DNA of 64,000 nucleotides from Rachycentron canadum (taxonomy: Eukaryota; Chordata; Actinopteri; Carangiformes; Rachycentridae): NCBI GenBank assembly GCA_038496675.1, contig CM076658.1:7343573-7407572 (forward strand), in the 5' to 3' direction. The position numbers and the translations under genes were made by a program. The notes beneath the pieces are model-generated. The model made no database searches and was not told where the DNA came from. It worked only from the letters and a program-made list of their open reading frames with translations. Position 1 is the first letter of the stretch. Each line of letters starts with the position of its first letter. This document shows positions 47,566 through 61,484 of this stretch, in pieces.

Positions 47566-50500
47566 TGTGAGTGAGTGAGCGCCTGTGCGTGTACTTTTAT
47601 GTAGTAGCCTGCTATTTTTACTCCAGACTTGTATACTCATTTTCAGCCTACAGGAAATGTTACGACCCCATGAATCAAAAAGTGCTTCTCCCTCTGTAAC
47701 TCCTCCTCAGTTGGAAAACAAACCCTACCCCATGAAATATGCCCTCTGATGACCTGTGGACCTTAGTGGGGTTCAATTTAGGGTCAGTGGTGTCAGGTCA
47801 AGGTTCACAGCACATTATGGTCTGCTTCATAATACCACCCACAAAACACTTTCGGTAGGGTCTCTACTGCAATTCATGATTAGAAATATGTATATTTTAC
47901 TTGTTAATTGTTGCTTTTTATTCTATATTTTGAGAAAATAAGCAGCCTTAAACATCACATCTGTAACAAGTTTACCCATAGTCTTTGTAAAAATTGACTA
48001 AGGTGATCCTTTAGGTTGCCCAATGATGTAGAATCATCACACCTCCATGGAAATTCATAGTAGAACAGCTCAGTCAGAGACACTTCCCTGAAGGAATTCA
48101 CCATTTATAGCAAATAGTTATGGAGTTATATTTGGCGGAAGAGAAATGGCCTTTTTAAGGGAGCTCTCAAAGAATCAGAGCAGCTGGGTGAACTAATCCA
48201 CCTTAATAAACACACACATACAGAGTTGTTCAATAAACCAATCAGAATGAACATTAAATCCAGTTACTTGTGGTTGGATGATGTATAGTGAAGTGAAAAT
48301 ACAGAGAGCTTCAACAGGAGATGTGGGAAGTTGTCAGGTTATAAAGGTTGCATCAGTAGAATGGAAACTGAGGACCGTTCTAAATTGTCCAAACCAGAAT
48401 CAAATGCCCTGAGTTGAGCTGTTTCACACCTATTCACTGACTATACACAGTACTCAGGGCTCCGTAAATTACTACAGGATCCCACCTCTGCTTTGCCTCA
48501 AAGCAGGTGTCAGTGTTGACAACTTGCATGTGATGAGAGGATGAAGCAGAACTATCATGTGGTCATGAAAAGAGGAGCAAGACAAAAAAAAAAACATCAC
48601 AAGAGTGAATTGTGGGAAAAACAGTCAGGTAAACTTGTTGTTTCCTCCCCAGTAAATAACAGTAGGCTAACGTTAAGCGCTAGCTTGCAGTGCATCTGTC
48701 CCTGCCTGTCTCTACCCCAGCTGGGTGTGGCATCTCTTGGTCTGTCTGTGATCTTATGTCTGACCAAAGGAAAAGCAAAATACAACTATTTATTACATTT
48801 AGCAAATGCTAACTGGTAACAGTACAATATATGGTGCCCCTAATTTAAAACGAAGACAATAACTATCTGGTTTCTTAGAGTGTTTAGTTACAACTCTGGA
48901 CAAAGGCGAGAAGGAAAGAAATGGATCGACATTGACCAATGATTAAATGGTGGTGGTTGAATTCTGGGCTATCTAGTAAATAATAACCACAGCATATATA
49001 TTACATATTATTATTTGAAAGAAAACCCAGGGAGGCCATTTGAATGTGCCTGAAGCAGCTGATTAATAATAAAGCTGCATCCATAGCCTATAGGCTTATG
49101 TATATATTGTATAGCCAAAGCTAATTGTATTACATTGTACAGACTGGACTAATTACCAGGCAGCGAAGCCAAAGCTCCATGTTATATTGTGTTATATGTT
49201 AACGATATGTTAATTTATCTTATCTGTTATTTATCTATTGAAAATATACTATTCAATAAATATTATTTGTTTATACCTCATTCTGTTCGATGAAGGTCAA
49301 ATTATTCTTAGACTCACAGGTAATGCAAATGGTTTGGAAGGAAGAAGACTAGTGGGAGCACTGGGGTGTCAGGTTTGATTGTGTGGTAATAATCTATGGA
49401 GGCCTTACGTTTTTTTCCCCCCACATTGTGGAAATTGGAGACAAGAGAATAGAATTGATAATGGTATAGATATAAATTAAGTCTTATCAACTCCCATCCC
49501 TACTAAATCTTAAGAATATTGGATTCTACTGATCCATTGGTGGCCAAATAGGTAGCCAATGAGCCACTGACGTAAGGCATGAATGAAGCAGCTGATACCA
49601 ATCAGCTGATGCTGGCGCTACTTTATTGCTCTGAACTGATACATTGCTCCATTTTTGAGTTTCTCCACTCATACAGTTAACTCTGTGTCTACACAGGAGG
49701 CGAAGTGTGAACAGCATGTCAGCAGAGCAACTTCACTGCTCCATCTGTAACTACACAGTATGCGTCCAGGCACAGTATTGAGTGAATGTTGCAGAATCGA
49801 ATACACAATCACTCCGCGTGCGTAAAACTGACTTGAAGTATAAAAATATGCTTAGGTGCATATAGCACAACACAACATGAGCTACAACCATTATTATGCA
49901 GCCTATGTAGATGGCTGGATTAATTCAAACAAGCATATTGGAGATGAGACAAACAACTAAAAAATGCAGTAAAAATACTTGCAGCCTTGGGGTAATTGTT
50001 GGTGAATCAGGGACACTGTCGACCCTCCTTGTTCAAAGATTAGATTTAGTTAGATTTAACCAAAAGATCCCTTTCTTTGAATGTCTAGGTTTACAACTGG
50101 TTTTGCCCCTGGTTATCTAATGGCTATATCTGCTGCTCCATACGTTTACCCTCAGAACATTTCAAAGTAATACCACTTAATTGTCAGTGTTTGTTGTATC
50201 AAATGTCCTCTGTGATTGCCTTGCATCAACTGGCGATGTACCCTTTCTTGACAGAGCCTCAAGCGATCCTCCAGCTGCTTTTGCATGTGATGTCTCTGTG
50301 TTTACATACTGTGTATAGGATGTGAGTGTCACAGACTGCCTAGAGCTATACTGCCTGAAGGCTTTGAAGCCATTAGATCCATTGAGGCTGATATCAGTGA
50401 TTTGGAAATCTTGGCTTCCTCAGTGAGTGTATCTGCATTAGCTAGGCTATATATAATACTAACATACAGATTACTAAAGATTTAATAATTAGGCATATTA

Positions 50501-52530
50501 TAAAAATCTCATGTTCATCAAAGTGACTAGAGGAAATGTGAAAAAGTATTTCATGTGATTATACTGAGGCTACAGAGAACAGACATTTTGAGCATCGGAC
50601 CTCTTTGGTTATAGTGTAATCAGTGTAACAAAATGCATAATATATCCTCAAGTGCTATTCCCCCTTGAAAGCAGGTGAGGGGTGTAAAAGGACATTCCCC
50701 AAGTCATGTGCCTTGTGCCAGAGTTTTTAGAGCGGAAGTCAAACTTTCGTGATGCACAGTTACCCGTGAGCCAAACTACTAAAATGTGTGTGTGTGACCC
50801 CATAAAACACAGCGCAAAGGTAGCGTAAGAGACTTTTAAGTTAGCAAACTGGCCCAACGACATCTGTTTAACTGCAATGTCAAGCTAACTTCCATGCCAT
50901 GTTTTATTCAAATATTAACTATAATTCAAAAGGTGGGGAAAAAAATTATATCTGACCTGTAATGATCTGCTTCATTCAAAATTCATCTTACTGTCCTTCA
51001 GGTTGTCTCTGACCCATTGCATGTCCTGTGCTGAATAGTTAATCATGACATCAAACCTTTTGATAAGTAATGAGAGGAAGCATTTTACACTTTTCATCTG
51101 TGTAAAAAAAGAATGTGCAGTATCTTTTTCTTTAGAAATGTTAGGCTCACTTTCATGGTAACACAATGATCATGACAAGCAGGGCAAGCGATCAACCCTC
51201 TGAGGCCCCTGTTTAAAAAGGGGAACACTTGTGTTGAAAGGTCAAAAGAACAGCGTATGGTGTTCAACAAAAGTGAAAAACAGGCATGATTTGCATCTTA
51301 GGGTTAGATTGTTAAGCAGATCTCAACCAACACAAATGGAAAACTAAAGCCACCCCCACTTTCATTTTGACAGATACAAACACACGTATGCTCTCAAACC
51401 TACACATACTCACACACACTTACACACATATAAAGAAATGCTCGACACGTCTGCCTGCCTGCCTGCCTCTGTCCTCATGCCATTGTCTTTATTAGGGGAT
51501 ACTGTTTAGCGGGGCAGATTTTCCAGGCCCTTGCGGGCGAATTGTCTAACGAGGCAGACCATTTCCAGCAAGCCCTTGGCCCCCCGCCACCCAAATGAAG
51601 ACCACATTTCTGCAGCAGCCTAAACTGTCTGTCTGCATCTGCCATCTAAAGGGAAGCTCTGTCTGTTAGGGCAAGATTGGATCTCGGTGCACTTCAAAGC
51701 TGTGTGGGCTGCAGCGCTCACATCCTGTCTGTGACTGACATCACTGCATGTATGGGGAATGACTTCAAAACCCCATGTATTAGGTAGCACTGCAAAGCCT
51801 GGAGCCACAGATGAGAACAGGACACCCAGAAAGTAACCACCTGCTGCCTTTTCTGTCAAGTCCTTCGATGTGGAGAGACACAGTCGGTTCTTATCAACAC
51901 GCAGCACCTCCACAGCCAAACAATTCTCTACAAGACCTGAGATAACCTTATGGGTTATCAGCAGTCGGTAATTTTCTCATCCATCACAGCCTAATGCTCT
52001 CGGATTTGTCTCAACAGAAACTACTTTGCTCTTCTCCTACCAAGTGCTCTTGGTGATATATTAGGGGGCAAGATATTATTGATATGTTATGAATGGGAAT
52101 CAATAATAACAGCACACTAATTTATCATGATTACAAATATTAAGTGGCCTGCACCCACTGCACACACAGCTGTGGTAGCAACACAAAGCCCTGGTAACCT
52201 AGCAACAGTTTCACCATAACAAGACCACTTTATTTCTAGGTATGTCAGACCAGAGAGTGCTGATACTGTATGTGGGCCGTGAAACCCCGCATGAGGTAAC
52301 TCAATTATACCCAACATGGTCAGTACACACTGTTTAATTAAACAATAAACCCAAAAATAATGATGGTGATAGTGTTTGCATAGCTGAAGTATACCATGGT
52401 GTGTTTTGTTTGTGTGTGTGTGTGTATTTGCATACGTGTGCTAAAGAGAGAGGAATCGTGTGTTTGCGAGAGAGAAGGGCAAGGGAGGATGAAGGGAAAT
52501 TGAAAGACACAAAGGAGTGGGAACAGACAG

Positions 52531-52593
<63 letters not shown>

Positions 52594-53891
52594 AGATTTA
52601 GAGGTTCCCATGTGACCCTCCTCCCTGGAGCAGTGACTACATCTGCGCAATCACCCCCAGCCAGCACAGACTCTCTGCTGGCCCCAGTCACCTCCCTGAA
52701 ACTCCCCCAATGCATTCCTGCCCCAGCTGTGGCTCTCCTCCTCTTCTTGGTTCTTCTCCTCTTCCTGCTTACTACCATGCTCTCCGACCACTCCTCTTAG
52801 CCCCCACACTCACTCACTCTCTCACTCACTTGCTTAAGCCTGGGAGTGATTATCGGCCCCTTTGCCGGGAGGAGGAAAGAAGGAAAGGAAAGCAGGAGGA
52901 AAAAAGAGAATTGTCTGGAAAACAACTGCTCTCTTACCCCTTGTTCCGATTCCAGGGGCTCAGCTTTGACTCGGACTGCAGGCATTCCGTCCAGCATTAA
53001 CATCCTGTTTCTGAGGCTGCCTGCGAAGGGACACAGAGGAGGTGTAAGACGGGTGTTTTTAGCATGACTAAGCAGGTCCCACATTCAGTTATTCAAACAC
53101 GGACATCTACAATGTTGTGCTCACACCCACTGAGAAATAAGCACATTTTAAACAGACACGAATGAGATGTTTTCAAAACCATGAGAAGCTGCAGGACAAA
53201 AAGATGTGCACAAACTGTATAAACTCAGTCGGTGCACAGCATGACTCCCTCTTCTCCATAATAAAGATTTTCAATTGCCTGGTGGGCTGCTGTGGGGCTA
53301 ATAACACTTCATAACGCTGAATAAAATCCTCTTAAGGCTTCAATGGAATACAAGCACTTGCTTTGATATGCAGTTACTCAACAGCAATGGCAACAGCTCA
53401 ACCGCACAGTTTCATCTCTAACCACTAATTTTAAAAACAAAACAAAACAAACAAAAAAAAACTCACAATTCTGACATTTGACATATAAATACTCATGGTG
53501 ATATATACAATGTTAATACCACAATGTTGCACAGATATACACACACATATATCACACTTCTTTGTACATATGCATCCATCCCTGTGCTATCTCTGAGCAC
53601 TGCCCCTCGGTGAAGTGGGCAGCAGTGCCCGGCTCCTCAGCTCCGTGCTGTGGCTTTAAGAGGGATACTCAGATGGAGCCAATGACAACAATGCATGTTC
53701 CGTATCCCTCAGCTGGGGCCGACCTGAGGTAACCCTCCCTCTTATTATTTTAGCAGCAGTACATGGAGGAATGCAAGCAAGGCAAATCGACTCTAAACAT
53801 CTCCATTACTCTCCACTGTTGGCACCAGCAGCTGGATAGTGTGGCCCCAGTCCTTGAAGTCAGCAGTGGCGCGGCATCGTGACTACTCTCG

Positions 53892-53933
<42 letters not shown>

Positions 53934-56900
53934 TCGGACAATCATGAATGACATGTATTCTCTCTACGCAGCTGGTAGCCTGAGCATCTAACTGCACCAA
54001 ACATTTAAGATCTAATACAACATCCATGAGACCTGTCCAATAATCAAGTTTTTGTACTCACCAGAAAATCCACTAAAAATAGTTACCAAAAAACATTCTT
54101 TATTATTTTTTTTACAGGTTTCATTCAAAATTGCCACAACAGAATCATTTAATGCCAAGTATTGTTCCACTACCTCTTGGATTCTCAAGCAAAAGCTAAT
54201 CCTGACTGTGTTTGTGTGCGAGGGAAGTAGAGAAAGAAGGAGGATTTACTCTGCAAACCCACCCCCCCCACCCTCCCACCCCTACCACCACCACCAGATC
54301 TAGCCTCTCAGGTCTAAGTCCCTCAGGTACCCTGGCTGTGCTGCTATTGTATTGTTGTCCAGGATGTCCTTCGGCTTCAGGTCTTGGTAGGCCCAGATAG
54401 TGTTGCCATAGTAACGGCTGGGCGGGTGGAGCTGCAGCCTCAGTCCAGCCTGAAGCCATGTGTTGAGGAGAGGAAGAAAGACGAGTGCACTAAGAGAGGC
54501 TGAGGTTTGTTTTACTCCAGGTGACCATCATTGTGGCGGAGGCGTTTTCTCTTCCTCCGAGAAAGAAAAAAAAGAAAAAAGACTTTTTTTCTCAGAAAGA
54601 GACACTCACACATAAACTTCTCTTTCTTCCATGAGGTAATTTTCATTTTTCATTTTTTTTTTTTTTTTTTTTTTTTGAGTATTAAAGAAAAAAAAAGTCC
54701 ATTATCCAAACTTATTTGCAAATTGTACACTCTTCTTCTCTGAAAATAAAAGTCTCAACACTTTTGATTTTTGCCCGGCATGCCACAGTCAGAATTGCAC
54801 AAGCAAGAACCTCTCCCCATGTGTCTAGAGTCCAGTTAATCCAGTGGTGTGCCTAATGAACTGGCCTGCTGCAAGCTATTCATAGGAAATCAATGGCAAG
54901 GCAACATCTACTTGCGACTGTAACGAAAAACGAGCTAACAGCGGTGAGGGAGACCTAACACTGAGTAATGAGCTAACAGAGGGGCGCTGTGTATTGAGGA
55001 GTTCATGTCGAAATACTTTGACTAAGGCCGACTATCAACCGCTTTTGCTCCCATGAAAAGGATCATGTCTGCCAGTAAGTACTTGAGGATCACAAGCTGA
55101 AAAGATTAAAACAAGAACAAAGATGAGTTTGAAATGAAGAGAATTTGTTCAAGGTAATAAACCAATGTGTATCCAGTCTTCTCCTATCACTAAATTTGGT
55201 GTGCTGGCGGCAGGCTCAGCAGCAACCAGCAGTGTGCTGTCCATCAGCGGTATGAGGCTCTGTGTGTGGGAGATGGAGAGAGGGAGGGGGATTAGAGGGA
55301 AACAGGGTAGATTAAGATCACCTTTCCATTTGCTGCACTCTGAAATGAAATGGCCATCCCAGGTGTGTGGGGGAGTTGGATGGAGAGGAGGGCAGTGGAG
55401 TGTTGAGGCATCTCATTTCTCCCTCCTACCCACCATCCTGTCACCCCCCCCCCCCCCCCCCAAAAAAAAAAAAAAAAAAAACAAGGTAAAGGGAGCAGGT
55501 GAAGATTGAGGCCAGTTCAAGCAGCAAAAAAAGCTTGAAATAAACATATTACAGTGTCTGCTGCGCTCTTCGCTTTTCTGTTTATGCTTATTTGTGTCCC
55601 TGTTAATGCAAGTACGAAATGAAACTCCCACCACATATCCGCATCTATGACCTCAGGTCCGCTGTCTCCCAGCTTGCTGATGGCTATCGGCTCTGTGCTG
55701 ACTGAGGCGATAGCAACTAGATGGAGTGAAAGGCTAAAGCTCAGCCAAACCAACCCGAACAGACTAGCTGGATCAATTAGAGGTGACGGACCTCCCCAGA
55801 CAACCTCCGACCCACTGAGACCTTTTATACCAGTGACATCATCCACTCCTGCAAGTTCACACAACATGAGCCGCAAAGAAATCTCAAAAGGACCAGGCCA
55901 AGAGAATGACTCTATTCATGACGTGCCATATTTATAATACCAATCAAATGAAGATGGATTCTCGAAAGTGCTTATTCATTGTTAATTGCTGAGCTTTAAA
56001 CAGGAAGTACCTTTACTGGACAAAAGCTCAAAGGTGTATGCTGGTTGAGTGGGTGGTGTAAATCACTGCAAGCTCATGTTCTCCCAGCACATCCGAGTGT
56101 GAAGACAGATCCTGGTTAATACCGTCTCTGGATATTCCCTCACTCACCAACAAAACCATTTTTTATAAAAGAGAAAGTTAAGCCTAAACGAACTCATGAA
56201 AGCAGTTTAAGTATCTGGCTGTGTGTACTCTCCTCTGCGGCCTCTCTCATCTCTAACTCTCCATCTCTCTTTCTCATGCACACATACTTGTGCATGCACA
56301 CAAACACACACACACCACGAACCACACACACTATAACAGAAGGGCTCCGCCAATGCTTTGTTCCCATGTCGAGCGCCCAGAGCAACTGGGTGCATCTGTG
56401 TCACAGAGGCTGGACCTGCTGCCACAGTCTGGGATGGATGAGAGATGGAAAAGGATGGAGGGGGTGGGGTGGGGTGTGAGGGGGGGAGTCGGTGGGTGAA
56501 TGAATTATGGTACACACATGAGGAAGGATTACAGAAGGTGATAGTAAGAGAAGCGATTGAGGGTGGGGGCTTGTTGAGGAGCATGGGGTTGCTGGCAGGA
56601 GTGGTGGTTAGGGAAGCAACCAAGGGGAGTTGAAGAGGTTGGGTGGGGGGGTGGGGTGTTTAGTTGGGGAGGAGGAGGGGCAGTAGTCAGAGAAGCGAGA
56701 GAGGGTAGAGAGGGGATATGGACCCGAGCCAAGGCCCGGTCGAGCGCAAAGCACACGGTGCAAGAATGCCAACAGCCCCCTCCTACCCAGTCCTCTACCA
56801 AAGAGAAGAGAGAAAGAAAAGGGGAAAGCAAGGGAGAGAAAACTGCAAGGAAAAACATTTTTAATGTAGTAAAATCAGAAACAAATGGTTAACTAGTGCT

Positions 56901-59900
56901 ACATATGCGAATGCATGAAAAGGACAGCTCTGTAGGTGATGTGAGACGTGCGTTTCCTGTGTTTTGCCTGCACCACTGGCCTCTTTGCCACAGCTCACTT
57001 CCCTCTTCTGTGCCCCTGGACACCCCAATGTGACACACTGGCCTGATAACAAGCCTACATCTACTCACTCACCAGCAAACTCCTCCACTTCCTCTCTTTT
57101 GAGACACTCAGTGCAGAAACTTTTAGAAAAGTAGTGAAAGCTGAGGACGCACACAGCATGCTCATTAAAGGTAACAAAGGAAACACTTGCTAGAAAAATA
57201 GAATAGGCAGTGCAACACTTTTGTAGACCCTCGAAAATAAAGGTCTAATATACATTAAAAAAAAAAAAAAACATTTTTATCTTGTTTGGTCACAGTGTAG
57301 ACACAATAGTGCAACAACTGAATCACAGCTGATTTCAATCTCAACCTCAGTCTGCTTCATGTTAGACTGTGTCTGTTTGTGACCTCATCTTGTTGGACTC
57401 ATTCTGGTCTTGAGAGTCATTCAAATGCTTCCCTGCAAAGTTACTACTTAAAGAGTAACTGCACCCAGCCAAAAAAACAGCACCTGGTGTGGTCGAAGGT
57501 TCAACAGACTGAAACCTTCAACCCACAAAGGTGACTGTTGCCCCACAAAGACAAAACACAGATACAACATATTTAGTCAAAACCAGAATCAAATGTTGTC
57601 TGACTTTTTTTTTGTTTGTTTTGTAAGAATTATAAAAACAGATTAAAAAAAAAACCAAAACATCAATTTTGTTGCTCAACATTAGTTGTGGTGGGGGGAA
57701 AAGTAAAACCAGTTAAACCAGTCTTTTTAAAAGCTGCTTAACTCAGATACACCTTGGCCTGTCCAAACATAGATGGTCGAAACATAGGGTGAGCTTCATC
57801 ATCAAAAAGCCAAAGAGGTTTTACACCTTATGTAGCTAAGTATTCTTCAAACACCAAATTGCATTTCTGATGTCTGCCTTTTATCTTCTCCACAGAAGAT
57901 CTAATGTGAAGTTACTCTTTCAGAGGGTCAAATGATAAACTTCAAAAATGGCCCCAACAGTGTGTGTGTATCTATCTTCAGACAAAAAAAAAAACTTAAG
58001 ATGAACTGAAATTGTGTAAAAAAAAAAAAAAATACTCCAGCATGCACTTCTATAAAGTTGTGCAAAGTCAAGGCAGTAGAGGCCAAGATATCTTGACTTA
58101 AAGTCCCTATTAGGCAACTCACACTCAAACACATTGAATCTTACATTTCCCATCATACACCCAGTACACTGTTTTCATAAGACCATCACTGCCTTGTAAA
58201 TATGTCCACACATTGTGTTTCGGATTTGACAAACTAAAAATCAGAAGACGTACAACAACATAACTTCACTGATTTTTGAATATAAAATTTGTGGACTTGT
58301 CCTTTAACAACTACCTAACACCAAACAGCACATATCAGATAAACTGTTTGTTCTGTGTGTGTCTATGTGAAAGGTGGAGATGCGTGTTTTCCCCTACGAC
58401 TTCACTCCTGGATGTACCGAGATGGACATAGTCGCCTTTTTTCTAATCATTCCTGGCACTCTGTGAATGGTCTCAGAATTTCCATTTCATAAGCCGTATT
58501 TTCCTTGGCAGGAGCAGCAAGCGAAGTCTTTCGGATGCTTCTGGGACATTTTTGAACAGGGCTCAAGAGAGCAGAGAGCTGCTACCTCACTGCTCACAGA
58601 GGCGTGGACTTCTCTAACTCCCTGACAAGTACAATGGCATCACACCAGTTTATGTGCACTACCATTTGAAAGAAAAGAAAAAAGTTCCCTTTAGGGTTAA
58701 AATCCCCTTAGAGATGCACTCAACTGATGCACTTAAAACGCCTGTCCTTTTTCCTCTGGGAACAAATCAGCTTCACAGAGGGACAACGCAGCTCTCTTCA
58801 CAGCTATTATTAGACAGAATACACTGCTCATGTGTTGGATGTTTCCAGCTCTGGGACATACAGACAAACTTGGGGAGCCTATCAGGTCCCATCAAGTTAC
58901 ACTGAACGCCATACTGTATATGTCTGATTCTGTCCGAGCTTCACCAGATACTGAATTTGATGTGGCCCCCCTATCTCACCCATGTCAACCAGCAAAAAAG
59001 AAAAAAAAAGAAAAAAGAAAAAAGGTTCTGCTTCTTAACGTCACAAAAATCAAAGCGCGATAATCACATAATAAAAGATTGTTTTATTTCAAAAGCCTGT
59101 CAGCAGCAACAAAATATGGCTCTGACACTCACAGACTGACTCATGACTTAATGAGTGTCTTGTATGAACACACAAGGTTGTGAGTGTGGATATTATTGAC
59201 AAAATGGTTGTCAATAAAATACAATGTATAGGAAAAACTAGGCATTTATAGAACCAAAGACACAGAAGAGAATAGACTGAGACGGCTACAAAGATGGACA
59301 CCAAAAGCATTTGCAGAGGCTGAATGGAGGCAGCAAAGGATAAGTATTGATTTGAATGATCTGTATTTCAGAATACAAATCAAGCTCCATTGAAGTGAAA
59401 CCCAGCCTCGAGGAAAAAAAAGGATATTTGTGACCCGATAAAGAAAAGCAGATATAATGTGGGGGTCTTTCCGTACAGTTTAACTTGCACACATTGTATT
59501 TAATGTTTTAAATAGTGCATTTTATTATGGTGGACGATAATAGTTATTTTGTCATCAAATTGTGCATTTTGTGGTTAAATGAGGGGTTTCATACAATGTG
59601 TGGAAATCAGCTCAGCAACAACGTGGTTTGCCAATTTGTTTTTATCCTCCTCCTCTCCTCATTATTAAAGTTCCTTTATACATATAATAAACAGTCAACA
59701 GTTTAATATACAGTATACAGAGTAATCTACTGTATTAAATATTTTTCTTAACTTTTTCTACAACAGGAGCAACAAATGAAATGTCAGACAGGTAAGGCAG
59801 AAGAAGGTAGGGGAGGAATAATTTGAGGGCAGTAAACTTATTTTCTTGAACCAGGGAGGTCAGCACCTGGGAGGAAACAAGCTCCATTTATAGAGTTGAT

Positions 59901-60116
59901 ACCCATGTAAATTCACAGACAACAAAGAAAACACAAACCAAACACACTCACTCAAGCAAGGCCCACGGAAGTTCCCATATTCTGGTGGATTGCCCTTGGG
60001 TCCTTGCTATTTCTGCCAGGGGCAGGGGGATCCTATGTCAGTAATCCTGTCGGGATGAGGGGGATGAGGTTGCCGGATGCAGCTCAAGCCCACTGCCCTC
60101 ACCAATACACACACCA

Positions 60117-60153
<37 letters not shown>

Positions 60154-60888
60154 AAGAAATAATTTGTAGGAACACTCTGCTGAGTGACCACTCCATGCAG
60201 CACCACAACACAGCACCTTGCGTATGTTTACACAATAAAATAAACGTACAGTTTTGAATGAAAGGTGCTAAAAACACAGAAAATTTTTAACTGAACAAAT
60301 CTCAGTGACAGTCACATACAAATCAGCCCAAACACATGGGATGGCAACTCAACACCTATAAACATCTCTAAATTATCAGTTTTCACAATGACAAAGAAAA
60401 CCTTTTGTGAATTTTTTTTTCTGACTTTTTCTTTGTGAAAGATCCCCACCTCCACCCAAGCCTTCTAAGGTCTTGTGAAACTGTGGGAAATGAAGAAGCT
60501 ATTTATTCTGACAGGAAACACTCAAAGCGAAAAGAAGAGTCGGTCACCGTCTGGTTTGTCTGTGTCTGTCTGCGCGTCAATTGTACTTCTTATGAAGACA
60601 ACTTCCTCAGCCCTTGTTCTGTTCTACAATCTGGCTACTGCTTGCACACACACACACACACACACTCACACTCACACACACACACACCTTGTGACCTTTG
60701 ACTGCACCCACATGAACCACAATAATCTTAAAGACAAAAACTGTATTTCAATATTGCAGCTCTGCTCATGAAAGAGGAATATAGATGCCCATTCAACACA
60801 AACAGCCTCCCACACACACCTACAGTATGCACACACAAACACACAACACACACAAACATGCATGCACATGAAACATGCAGTTACACAC

Positions 60889-60937
<49 letters not shown>

Positions 60938-60938
60938 N

Positions 60939-60997
<59 letters not shown>

Positions 60998-61370
60998 CTC
61001 CACAGAGCTCCAGAGAGAGGTAAACAGAGGAGTCTGACAACCTCTTGCATCATGTGCCTCAAATGCAGCAGAGAAACAGCTAAACAAGCTGTGACCGTGA
61101 CAGCTCTAAAGTGAGGTGGCATTACTCAAGTGAGCTTTGACTCAGAAGTCAAAGCAATTTGTGACACCATTCGAAGCAGTTTATATCCAATTGAAGATCA
61201 TTTTGATGTAATCATGAGAAATAATAAAGTTAAATATTTTGCATGAGGGCTGGATCAAGTTCCGCTTTGAAGGAACTACAAACAGACGCCACAAAACAGC
61301 TTCTGAAGTGCCAACACACTATGGTGTCAATGGTGTTTCAACATAATCAGGTGACCTCTCTAGAACACCC

Positions 61371-61419
<49 letters not shown>

Positions 61420-61420
61420 N

Positions 61421-61484
<64 letters not shown>

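Larger units (their letters stand above)
46291..52937 (-). other. klf12: klf12 intron 2
   Basis: A 6.6-kb GT-AG intron (donor CAAGGG|GTAAGA). It contains a CT-rich run near 46686-46770, (GT)n at 47494-47562 and (GATA)n at 52530-52593. No further exon was recognised. The segment 48541-48830 with GTAGGCTAACGTTAAG may be an old repeat. Confidence 0.65.

Noticed and set aside
54970..54986. CTCF-like AGAGGGGCGCTG
   Set aside because: One extra G breaks the consensus spacing.
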